11,612 nt of DNA, from NCBI GenBank assembly GCA_030824835.1, contig JAPJRA010000041.1:1-11612 (forward strand), read 5' to 3'. The notes beneath the pieces were generated by a model. The model saw only the letters and a program-made list of their open reading frames with translations, was not told the origin of the DNA and did no database searches. Shown here piece by piece: positions 1-6,626 of this stretch. Within the stretch, counting starts at the first letter, position 1; every line of letters begins with the position of its first letter. Source of the DNA: Geminicoccaceae bacterium. GTDB taxonomy: Bacteria; Pseudomonadota; Alphaproteobacteria; Geminicoccales; Geminicoccaceae. The position numbers and the translations under genes are program-made.

Positions 1-188
1 GTCCCGGGCGGGAAGTCCTTGGGCAAGAGACGCTACTGGCAGCCGGTCCGGAGCAGGTAGAAGATGGCGTTGACCACCGCGCGGGTATCGACCCGCCGCG
101 GGCGGCCTCCGGGTCGCGCCGGCGGAATATGTCCCTCGATCAGCGCCCACCGTCCGTCGCTCAGATCTGAAGCGTAGCCTGTTTCCAT
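1..188 (-). pseudogene. IS5-family transposase N-terminus with nonsense codon
   Basis: The ATG at 188-186 follows a good ribosome binding site (AGGAGG, 9 nt upstream). It opens a frame with the typical IS5 N-terminus: a YxSDLSDxxWALIEGHIPP-like stretch, then GGRPRR, then AIFYLLRTGCQ. After residue 51 a TAG (35-33) stops translation. Reading on in the same frame gives RLLPKDFPPG up to the window edge. In the family this stretch runs GCQWRxLPKDFPP, so the TAG replaces the conserved Trp codon (TGG to TAG). The frame is otherwise intact, so this looks like a point mutation rather than a rearrangement. The DDE catalytic region lies outside the window. Programmed frameshifting between orfA and orfB occurs in some IS5 subgroups, but normally further downstream and without a stop inside this motif. 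Confidence 0.75.
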
Positions 189-245
189 CACCGCCGACCT
201 CCTGCTGGTTGCCCGCGTCACCCTATCCGATCCGCGCGGGCACGC

Positions 246-265
246 GACTTCCCACACACGCTCTC
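246..265 (-). repeat. putative terminal inverted repeat of the IS5-family element
   Basis: On the minus strand this stretch begins GAGAGCGTGTGTGG. It sits exactly where GH10 coding similarity ends and about 77 bp upstream of the transposase ATG, the layout expected for an IS5-family left end. The partner repeat is not in the window, so the call rests on position and general resemblance only. Confidence 0.35.
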
Positions 266-820
266 AGAGGCGAGCTGGACATAATCGGGCCCGATCGGGC
301 GCCGTCAGCGAGTGTTGCGCAGCCCGTCCGGCTCGTCGGGATCAACTGCCTCGTTGACCACGTCCCAGGAATGAAGCCTGCTCGCATAATGGTCGACGAC
401 CGTTTGGACGTGCGTCGTCAAGCCGCTCACCGCGTTGCCATCGTCCACAATCTCCTCGAACCAAACCGGCAGCATCTCGTGCCAGACCAGGGTTTGGCCA
501 CGGAACGCGATGCCGTTCTAGGTCGCGAAAGCCAGTCGGCGATCAACTGCCGTAAAATCGTAGGCGTCCGGTGTCGGTGCCACGTGCCGCCATTTCATCT
601 CGTATTCGGGCACGATCACGCCGCAGTTCGCAGCAATGAGGCGGCCATAGACGGGCGTCGTCTCAATCAGCGGACCGACCGCGGCGCCGAACAACCGCCC
701 ATTCTCGCGGGCAATGCCGTCGAGCGAGCGGCCATCCTCGCCGTGCGCCGCGGCGTCGAATCCGGGTGGCACGATACAACCGCTCGTCAAGGCGCCCGCA
801 CAGAACGCGGCGCCGATCAT
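266..820 (-). pseudogene. GH10 endo-1,4-beta-xylanase, truncated and interrupted
   Basis: A glycoside hydrolase family 10 catalytic domain is readable in one frame from 820 down to about 266. After a hydrophobic N-terminus (AAFCAGALTSG) come LFGAAVG, then NCGVIVPEYEMKW (family NxxTPENEMKW-like), then PDAYDFTAVDRRLAFA. A TAG (520-518) follows, then RGQTLVWHEMLPVWF (RGHTLVWH motif) and HSWDVVNEA, where the general acid/base Glu (codon 352-350) is intact. A second stop (TGA, 307-305) falls where the family usually has Trp before the GPDYVQLA motif. Similarity ends at the IS border, so the second half of the barrel with the nucleophile Glu is missing. Xylanases of this family are exported and cleave xylan chains. 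The N-terminus may also carry a frameshift: the alternative frame from 860 holds HDRRR just before the hydrophobic stretch, as in a Tat signal. Three kinds of damage make a functional product very unlikely. Confidence 0.85.
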
Positions 821-954
821 GGTCCGTCAGGCCCGAGGCGGCCCTGCGTTGCTCCATCACGGCTGCCCTTCACGCCACCCGCAATTCAGGCCTTATCATC
901 TAGACTCCGTAACCGTAAAACCAAAAATTGAAATGTCTCGAAGCGGAGCTGCCC
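821..954. promoter_or_regulatory. divergent intergenic region upstream of the GH3 gene
   Basis: This gap separates the dead xylanase (minus) from the GH3 gene (plus). It contains the only distinctly A-rich patch of the neighbourhood (about 910-935), just upstream of the GH3 ribosome binding site. A TATCAT hexamer at 894-899 resembles a -10 box, but no -35 at proper spacing is convincing. The region probably holds the promoter of the GH3/esterase unit; no operator-like palindrome was recognised. Confidence 0.3.
945..948 (+). promoter_or_regulatory. ribosome binding site deciding the GH3 start
   Basis: GGAG lies 6 nt before the ATG at 955. A TTG at 928 is in frame and would add nine residues, but the Shine-Dalgarno match and the resulting clean signal peptide favour 955. 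Confidence 0.6.
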
Positions 955-2940
955 ATGCCATTCGCCGCCGTCCACGCGAAGCACCGTCGAGGGCCAGGGC
1001 GGTGCGCCTGCGCAGCCGTCGTGCTTCTGCTCGGCATGGCCGGCTCACTGGCGGCGCAGTCGTCAGCGCCGCCGGGAACGGTTCATCCCGAGCTCTGGCC
1101 GGCATTGCCGTCACCCGTGCCCGACGAGGCCGTGGAGCGGCTCGTGACCGAGCGGCTGAGCCAGCTGACGCTGCAGGAGAAGGTCGGCCAGATCATCCAG
1201 GCCGACATCGCCAGCATCGTGCCTGACGATCTTCTGACCTACCCGTTGGGCTCGATCCTCAACGGCGGCAGTTCGTCGCCGGAACGCGACGAGTACGCGC
1301 CACCCCAAGCGTGGCTGGCTCTTGCAGATGCGTTCTACGATGCCAACGCCCGTCGGCCCGGTGCCAAAATCCCGCTGCTGTGGGGCACGGATGCCGTGCA
1401 CGGGCACAACAACATCGTCGGCGCCACGATCTTTCCGCACAATATCGGGCTCGGAGCCACCCGCGATGCCGACCTCGTCCGTCGTATCGGCGAGGCCACG
1501 GCCGAGGAGGTGGCGGTGACCGGCGAGGACTGGACGTTCGCACCGGCTGTCCCGGTCGCGCGCGACGATCATTGGGGACGAACGTACGAAAGCTACTCCG
1601 AGGACCCGGCGGTGGTCGTGGAGCTGGGTGCCGCGCTGGTCGAGGGCCTGCAGGGCAAGCTCGGCACGCCCGCCTTCCTGGGGCCAGGTCGCGTTGTTGC
1701 CACCGCCAAGCATTTCCTGGGTGATGGGGGCACGTTCGGGGGCAAAGACCAGGGCGACAACCGTGCATCGGAAGAAGACCTGCGCAACATTCACCTACCT
1801 GGCTACGTGGCCACGTTGCGCGCCGGCGTGCAGACGGTGATGGCCTCCTACTCAAGCTGGCAGGGCCGCAAGATGCACGGCAGCGTCGATCTGTTGACGG
1901 GCATCCTGAAAGGCCGTCTCGGCTTCGACGGCTTCATCGTCGGCGACTGGAACGGTCACGCGCAGCTTCCGGGTTGCACCAAGAGCGATTGCTCAGCCGC
2001 GATCAATGCCGGCGTCGACATGCTGATGGCGCCGGACGGTTGGAAGGACCTCTATGCGCGGACGTTGACCGAGGTCGAGGCCGGCACGATCAGTGGGCAC
2101 CGGCTAGACGACGCGGTCCGGCGCATCATGCGGGTCAAGGCCCGCGCCGGCCTGTTCGACAAGCCGCGCCCTTCCGAGCGGCCGCTGGCCGGCCGGTTCG
2201 AGCTGCTCGGCTCGCCCAAGCACCGCGCACTGGCGCGTCAGGCCGTGCGCGAATCGCTCGTCCTGCTGAAGAACGAAAGCGGCGTGCTGCCGCTGCCGCC
2301 TGCCAAGCACGTGCTCGTGGTCGGCACCAAGGCCGACGATATCGGCGCGCAAAGCGGCGGGTGGAGCCTGACCTGGCAAGGCACCGGCAACACCAACGCC
2401 CGCTTCCCGCATGCCGAGTCGATCCTGGCCGGAATCAGGGCGGCAGTAACCGCCCAAGGCGGTGAGGTGACGTTCAGCCCCGACGGCGAGGAGATCGGAG
2501 CGGCCGATGTCGCCATCGTCGTCATCGGCGAAGGCCCCTACGCCGAAACCAAGGGTGACATCGCGACCACGAACTACGACAAGCTGCACGGCCAGGACGT
2601 GGCACTCGTCCAGAAGCTTGGCGGGGCGGGCATTCCCGTTGTGACCGTCTTCCTGTCGGGCCGGCCGCTCTGGGTCGATCCCATCCTCGACGCCTCGACG
2701 GCTTTCGTCGCGGCGTGGCTGCCGGGATCGGAGGGCGGCGGTGTGGCCGACATGCTGTTCGCCACACCCGACGGCAGGCCGGCACATGAATTCCGTGGCA
2801 TGCTTTCATTCTCCTGGCCGAGCGAGCCCGATCAGGTCGTCAATGTCGGTGATCGGGGCACGACGGCGCCGCGGTTTCCCTTCGGCTTCGGGCTCACCTA
2901 TGCCTCGACGGTGCCGGCACCGGCGGCGAGCTCGCCGTGA
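955..2940 (+). CDS. exported GH3 beta-glucosidase/beta-xylosidase-type glycoside hydrolase
   Basis: The 661-aa protein has an N-terminal signal peptide: a basic stretch HAKHRRGPGR, a hydrophobic core CAAVVLLLGMAGSLA and probable cleavage at LAA/QS. It is predicted to act in the periplasm or outside the cell. The GH3 N-terminal barrel (about residues 60-380) shows WGTDAVHGHNN, the KHF motif (Lys252-His253) and GFIVGDWNG, where Asp331 is the expected nucleophile. The C-terminal alpha/beta sandwich (about 430-650) shows LLKNESGVLPL, GEGPYAETKGD (residues 525-535) and FPFGFGLTY at the end. The GEGPYAETKGD motif matches the acid/base region of barley exo-beta-glucanase ExoI, so Glu526 or Glu531 is the likely acid/base. 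The protein stops just after the FGFGLTY motif, with no fibronectin III domain. This architecture is closest to ExoP/ExoI-like exo-beta-glucosidases releasing glucose from beta-glucans or cellodextrins; beta-xylosidase activity is not excluded. It shares a transcript with the overlapping esterase gene. Confidence 0.93.
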   Translation: MPFAAVHAKHRRGPGRCACAAVVLLLGMAGSLAAQSSAPPGTVHPELWPALPSPVPDEAVERLVTERLSQLTLQEKVGQIIQADIASIVPDDLLTYPLGSILNGGSSSPERDEYAPPQAWLALADAFYDANARRPGAKIPLLWGTDAVHGHNNIVGATIFPHNIGLGATRDADLVRRIGEATAEEVAVTGEDWTFAPAVPVARDDHWGRTYESYSEDPAVVVELGAALVEGLQGKLGTPAFLGPGRVVATAKHFLGDGGTFGGKDQGDNRASEEDLRNIHLPGYVATLRAGVQTVMASYSSWQGRKMHGSVDLLTGILKGRLGFDGFIVGDWNGHAQLPGCTKSDCSAAINAGVDMLMAPDGWKDLYARTLTEVEAGTISGHRLDDAVRRIMRVKARAGLFDKPRPSERPLAGRFELLGSPKHRALARQAVRESLVLLKNESGVLPLPPAKHVLVVGTKADDIGAQSGGWSLTWQGTGNTNARFPHAESILAGIRAAVTAQGGEVTFSPDGEEIGAADVAIVVIGEGPYAETKGDIATTNYDKLHGQDVALVQKLGGAGIPVVTVFLSGRPLWVDPILDASTAFVAAWLPGSEGGGVADMLFATPDGRPAHEFRGMLSFSWPSEPDQVVNVGDRGTTAPRFPFGFGLTYASTVPAPAASSP

Positions 2941-4574
2941 GGCGGCGCTCCATATTGCGGACCGTAGCCGCGGGCGGCGGCGTGCTGCTGCCGGTTTCGG
3001 CTTCCGCCCGAACTGGGCCCATCACCGCCGACAGCACGCTCGTCACGACCACGACCCCGGAGGTCGGCACCAGGTCCGGCAAGGTGCGGGGCTTCAAGCG
3101 CAACGGCGTCTATATCTTCCGGGGCATCCCCTACGCGGCCCCGCCGGTCGACGGGCTACGCTTCATGCCGCCGCAGCCGCCCACTCCCTGGACGGGCACG
3201 CGCGCCTCGCTGGCTTACGGGCCGGTCTGCCCGCAGCCCACCCGCTGGCGCAACGACTATCTCGCCTTCGTCTACGACTGGGACGAAGGCTACGCGCAGG
3301 AAAACTGCCTGTGCCTGAACGTCTGGACGCCGGGCCTCGGCGCCCACGACCAACGGCCGGTCATGGTCTGGCTGCACGGCGGCGGCTTCAGCGCGGGCTC
3401 GAGCCAGGAGCTGCCCTCCTACGAAGGCACCCGGCTGAGCCGGCGCGGCGACGTGGTCGTGGTCTCGATCAACCACCGTCTCGGGCCGCTGGGCTTCCTG
3501 AACCTGGGCGAGGACGCCACGGCCAGCGATTCGAACGCCGGCATGCTCGATATCGTGGCGGCCCTGCGCTGGGTACGGGACAACATCGCGGGCTTTGGCG
3601 GCGATCCGGGCAACATCACGCTGTTCGGCCAGTCCGCCGGTGGCTGGAAGATCGGCGCCTTGATGACCATGCCCGCGGCGCACGGCCTGTTCCACAAGGT
3701 GATCATCCAGAGTGGGTCGCTGCTGAGGTTGGGCGAGCCGGCTGACACGCAAGCACTGGCGCAGCAACTGCTGCAGGAGCTCGAGATCGCCGCGGACGAC
3801 GTCGCCGCTCTGCGGGCGGTACCCGTCGCCCGATTGCTCGAGGCCGGCACGGCCGCCCGCCAGAAGCTCGCAGTGGCGCGCAGCGTGCCGACAGCCAAGA
3901 TCACCTGGCAGCCGACGGTCGACGGCATGGCGATCCCGCGTCATCCATTCGATCTCGATGCCCCGGCTCTGGCCGCGGGCATCCCGATGCTCGTGGGCAC
4001 GACCCGCAACGAGCGCAGCCCAAGCCTGGCCGAGCCATGGCTCGAATCGATGAGCCTCGACAAGGTGGTCGAGCGGCTGCGGTCCGAGCATGGCGAGCGG
4101 GCGCCTGCCATTGTCGACGCCTACCGTGCCGCCAATCCCGACGCCAAGCCCGTCGAGATCCTGTCCTTGATTCTCAGCCCGCGCGCAGATGCGATCCGGC
4201 AGGCGACGTTGCAGGCGGCGAACGGCTTGGCGCCGGTCTATCTCTACTGGTTCGCCTGGAAGACGCCGGTCCTGGACGGACGTCCTCGCGCGTTTCACTG
4301 TGCGGACCTGCCGTTCAGCTTCGACAATATCGAGCGGTGCGCGACGATGACCGGTGGTGGCGAGGATGCCTACCGGTTGGCAGCCCGCATGAGCGAGGCC
4401 TGGTTGGCGTACGCGCGCACCGGCGACCCGAACCACCGCGAGCTGCCGGCCTGGCCGATGTTCTCGCCAGGGCAGGGACAGACGATGATCTTCGACAACG
4501 CGTGCAGCACGAGTGACGATCCCGACCGCCAGGAGCGGGAGGTGCTGCTCGGCGACAGGGCGGAAGATCCTTGA
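2937..4574 (+). CDS. type-B carboxylesterase with Tat-like signal
   Basis: The 545-aa protein starts with GTG in a GTGA overlap with the GH3 stop, implying translational coupling. Its N-terminus, RRRSILRTVAAGGGVLLPVSASA, fits a twin-arginine signal with cleavage after ASA. The alpha/beta hydrolase (COesterase) fold shows FRGIPYAAPP near residue 60 and ENCLCLNVW (about 122-130; family EDCLxLNV). It also has an oxyanion-hole HGGG (147-150) and the nucleophile elbow GQSAGG with Ser233. The acid is probably Glu359 in GTTRNER, and the catalytic His454 lies in FHCADLPF. All three triad residues are present and the length is normal for the family, so it should be active. It hydrolyses carboxylic esters; the substrate cannot be read from the sequence. 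Next to glycoside hydrolases, deacylation of hemicellulose side groups (acetyl or feruloyl) is a reasonable but unproven guess. Confidence 0.92.
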   Translation: MRRRSILRTVAAGGGVLLPVSASARTGPITADSTLVTTTTPEVGTRSGKVRGFKRNGVYIFRGIPYAAPPVDGLRFMPPQPPTPWTGTRASLAYGPVCPQPTRWRNDYLAFVYDWDEGYAQENCLCLNVWTPGLGAHDQRPVMVWLHGGGFSAGSSQELPSYEGTRLSRRGDVVVVSINHRLGPLGFLNLGEDATASDSNAGMLDIVAALRWVRDNIAGFGGDPGNITLFGQSAGGWKIGALMTMPAAHGLFHKVIIQSGSLLRLGEPADTQALAQQLLQELEIAADDVAALRAVPVARLLEAGTAARQKLAVARSVPTAKITWQPTVDGMAIPRHPFDLDAPALAAGIPMLVGTTRNERSPSLAEPWLESMSLDKVVERLRSEHGERAPAIVDAYRAANPDAKPVEILSLILSPRADAIRQATLQAANGLAPVYLYWFAWKTPVLDGRPRAFHCADLPFSFDNIERCATMTGGGEDAYRLAARMSEAWLAYARTGDPNHRELPAWPMFSPGQGQTMIFDNACSTSDDPDRQEREVLLGDRAEDP

Positions 4575-4606
4575 GACCGCCTCCGAGCATCCCATAAGCG
4601 CGGATG
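4575..4606. other. 32-bp convergent gap between two operons
   Basis: The stop codons of the esterase (plus) and the GHKL kinase (minus) face each other across 32 bp. I see no strong hairpin followed by a T-run on either strand, so termination may be Rho-dependent or overlap the opposing coding sequence. Confidence 0.5.
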
Positions 4607-5050
4607 TCACGGCGCCGGATGCAGCTCCTTTTCGATCCTGGTGACGTTCGCGCCGCCTTCCTGTTCGTAGGTGAAGCCATCCATGACCGCGATCGCCATG
4701 GCCAGGCCGAGACCGCCGGTCGGCAGCGAATCAAGGGCCGCCGGATCATAGTCGAGCGCCGAATCGGCAAGCTCGATGGCCCAGGGCGGCACCGGCCGCC
4801 CTTCGTCGCGAATGACGATGCAGGCTCGGTCCGTCGAGCGCCGCAGCTCGAGCGTGATCGAAGCGACGATGCCCTCCACGTAGCCATGGCGAACGATATT
4901 GCTGACAAGCTCCACCAGCGCCATCTCGAGCTCGGCGCGGGCCGAAGCGAGGTCGGCTTCGGGAATGGCCGCCTCCAGCCACGGCCCCAGCCGGCGGGTC
5001 TCCTCGATGCGATTGTGCAGCACAAGCTTGGATAGATCGCCTTCATTCAT
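4607..5050 (-). CDS. small GHKL ATP-binding kinase, RsbW/SpoIIAB-type (anti-sigma-like)
   Basis: The 147-aa protein is a single HATPase_c domain. The N-box is in ELVSNIVRHGY (Glu47, Asn51), the G1 box is RDEGRPVPP (Asp82, Gly84) and the G2 box is TGGLGLAMA (111-119). It has no sensor, membrane segment or phosphoacceptor His domain, as expected of serine kinases in partner-switching systems. Such proteins phosphorylate a STAS antagonist and, when free, bind a target that is often a sigma factor. It is the last gene of the operon and begins 9 bp after the STAS gene stop. No clear Shine-Dalgarno is visible, so translation probably depends on coupling. No sigma factor lies next to it, so its target is unknown and may not be a sigma factor. 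Confidence 0.9.
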   Translation of the reverse strand: MNEGDLSKLVLHNRIEETRRLGPWLEAAIPEADLASARAELEMALVELVSNIVRHGYVEGIVASITLELRRSTDRACIVIRDEGRPVPPWAIELADSALDYDPAALDSLPTGGLGLAMAIAVMDGFTYEQEGGANVTRIEKELHPAP

Positions 5051-5059
5051 CGCGGCGCG

Positions 5060-5392
5060 CTACCGCATCGAGGCGAGTGCCGCCGCGATGTCCGGAAATA
5101 TCGGGAACACGCGGTCCATTCGGGCAAGCTTGAAGGTTGCGGCGACCGGCGCCTGTAGCCGACACACCATGACCCCCCCGCGCATCCCGGCGCGCTTGAG
5201 CAGGGTCACGAGCATGCCCAACCCGCTGGAGTCGATGAAGCGCACGCTGCCGAGATCGAGAACGAGCTGAGCCTTGCCGGTCTCGATCAGGTTGACGAGT
5301 TCCTCCTTCATCGGAAGACTGTTGACGGCATCGATCCGCTCCTCGTCGAACACCACGACCGATATGCCGGGTTGGGGATGCTCAAACTTCAT
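5060..5392 (-). CDS. STAS-domain anti-anti-sigma factor-like protein
   Basis: The 110-aa protein is a stand-alone STAS domain. It contains LVLDLGSVRFIDSSGLGMLV, the typical SpoIIAA/RsbV phosphorylation site; by analogy the phosphorylated residue is in the Ser55-Ser56 pair, more likely the second. In partner switching, the unphosphorylated form sequesters the kinase and so frees the kinase's target. Phosphorylation by the kinase, encoded just downstream, ends this. The PP2C phosphatase encoded just upstream should restore it. The gene overlaps the phosphatase gene by 11 bp and has a strong ribosome binding site inside it. All key residues are present and the length is normal. Confidence 0.93.
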   Translation of the reverse strand: MKFEHPQPGISVVVFDEERIDAVNSLPMKEELVNLIETGKAQLVLDLGSVRFIDSSGLGMLVTLLKRAGMRGGVMVCRLQAPVAATFKLARMDRVFPIFPDIAAALASMR

Positions 5393-6626
5393 CGGGCTCG
5401 CCTCCTCGTATTTCGACGACCAGCACCGAGATGTCGTCCTCGGGCTCCGGCTTCTGATGCCACACGGTCAATTGCTGCAACAGTGTCGTCAGCAAGGCCA
5501 GCAACGAGGCATTCGGCCCACCAAGTAAAAGCGGCACGAGACCTTCCTCCGAGAACGGTTCGCCTGCGGGCGACATGCACTCGTAAAGGCCGTCGGACGC
5601 GATGATCACCCGGTCGCCGGGTACGAGCACCACTTCGCCGTCTTCGTACTCGACGTCGGGCAGCATACCGACCGGGAACCCGCCGTCGCCCAGCCGCTCG
5701 ATGGCGCCAGCCGAGCGGGCCAGCAAGGGCGATGGATGTCCCGCCTGACAATAGACGAGGCGGTCTCCGTCCTCGCTCAGGCAGGCGCAGAAGATGGTGA
5801 AGTAATCGCGCACCTCGTCGCCGCCCGACTGAAAGTGACGATTGAGGTCGGCCACGATCCGGCTCGGCGCCTTGGATACGCCCCCGTCCATGAAGCTGTC
5901 GGCGGTGAGCATGCGCGACAGCATCACGGAGAGCAGTGCCGCCCGCGTGCCATGCCCGGCAACGTCCAGCGCGTAGAGGCCGATCTCGCCCGTGGGCAGA
6001 CGGAAATGGTTGAAGCAGTCGCCCGAGACGATCTGCGAGGGCATGAACAAGGAGGCGATGCGTGCAGGACCGTATTCGACCTCCTGTTGAGGCAGCAGTT
6101 CCATCTGCACGCTCGCGGCCGCATGCAGATCGTCGCGAATGACGGCGTAGGCTCGCGCCAGCTGCTCCGCACCCGCTCGAAGCCTCTGCTCGAGCGACAC
6201 GATCCGGTGCGCCACCCGCAGGCGCGCCTCGAGCAACGTCCAGTCGATGGGCTTGGTCAGGAAATCATCGGCGCCGGCTTCCATCCCCTCCAGCAGATCC
6301 GCCCGCGAGGTGCGCCCCGTGACCAGGATGAAGTAGAGATAGCGACCGAGATCGCGCTCCCGGACCATGCGGCACAGGTCGATCCCGTCGATGCCCTCCA
6401 TCATCCAGTCGCTGACCACGATCGAGACCGGCGCATGGAGTATCACGTCGAGCGCCTGCTTGCCATCCTCGGCCTCCATGACCGGGTAGCCCAGATGCTC
6501 GATCATGGTGCGCGCCAGCATTCGCTGGCTGTCGTCGTCGTCGACCACGAGGACGAGCGGCAGCTCGCCGTTCATGCCGTCGTCCCCGGCCGCGGACGCC
6601 GCCAGCGCCTGCTCGATCACGCTCAC
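5382..6626 (-). CDS. response regulator with PP2C (SpoIIE/RsbU-type) phosphatase output
   Basis: The 414-aa protein is cytoplasmic. An N-terminal receiver domain (about 22-140) has the acidic pocket VDDDD (29-32), the phosphoacceptor Asp73 in VSDWMM, Thr103 and Lys125 (TKP). An alpha-helical, probably coiled-coil linker follows (about 140-180, ending SVQMELLPQ as in RsbU/SpoIIE proteins). The PP2C domain (about 185-408) has metal-binding acids Asp203 (SGDCF), Asp221 (DVAGHG), Asp345 (ASDGLYE) and the C-terminal DDIS (397-400). It should dephosphorylate the STAS protein encoded by the next gene when the receiver is phosphorylated by an unlinked histidine kinase. The start chosen is GTG at 6626, in a GTGA overlap with the upstream gene. 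An ATG at 6575 is an alternative that would still keep the whole receiver. Confidence 0.93.
   Translation of the reverse strand: MSVIEQALAASAAGDDGMNGELPLVLVVDDDDSQRMLARTMIEHLGYPVMEAEDGKQALDVILHAPVSIVVSDWMMEGIDGIDLCRMVRERDLGRYLYFILVTGRTSRADLLEGMEAGADDFLTKPIDWTLLEARLRVAHRIVSLEQRLRAGAEQLARAYAVIRDDLHAAASVQMELLPQQEVEYGPARIASLFMPSQIVSGDCFNHFRLPTGEIGLYALDVAGHGTRAALLSVMLSRMLTADSFMDGGVSKAPSRIVADLNRHFQSGGDEVRDYFTIFCACLSEDGDRLVYCQAGHPSPLLARSAGAIERLGDGGFPVGMLPDVEYEDGEVVLVPGDRVIIASDGLYECMSPAGEPFSEEGLVPLLLGGPNASLLALLTTLLQQLTVWHQKPEPEDDISVLVVEIRGGEPDEV
5401..5407 (-). promoter_or_regulatory. strong ribosome binding site for the STAS gene
   Basis: GAGGAGG on the minus strand lies 8 nt before the STAS ATG, within the last codons of the phosphatase gene. 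It is the best Shine-Dalgarno in this operon and suggests the STAS protein is made in larger amounts than its neighbours. Confidence 0.6.

Larger units (their letters stand above)
1..265 (-). mobile_element. IS5-family insertion sequence, left end outside window
   Basis: The segment carries the start of an IS5-family (IS427/DUF4096-like) transposase and about 77 bp of leader. It ends where GH10 homology of the neighbouring pseudogene begins: the last GH10-like codons lie at 269-274. Read on the minus strand, the outer edge begins GAGAGCGTGTGTGG, which looks like an IS5-type terminal inverted repeat. The rest of the element, the other inverted repeat and any target-site duplication lie beyond position 1. 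The right border is therefore accurate to about 3 bp at best, and the identification rests mainly on the transposase N-terminus. The element appears to have inserted into, or recombined within, the xylanase gene. Confidence 0.68.

Noticed and set aside
209..931. 240-codon plus-strand frame over the xylanase remains
   Set aside because: It has no family resemblance and crosses the IS border; the minus strand carries clear GH10 motifs there.
928..954. TTG start for the GH3 gene
   Set aside because: No Shine-Dalgarno precedes it at good spacing, and the added residues are not part of a better signal peptide than the one from ATG 955.
3156..4610. 484-codon open frame on the minus strand opposite the esterase
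   Set aside because: It is an antisense shadow of a high-GC gene with strong G/C at third positions. It shows no recognisable motif, while the plus-strand esterase has a full catalytic triad.
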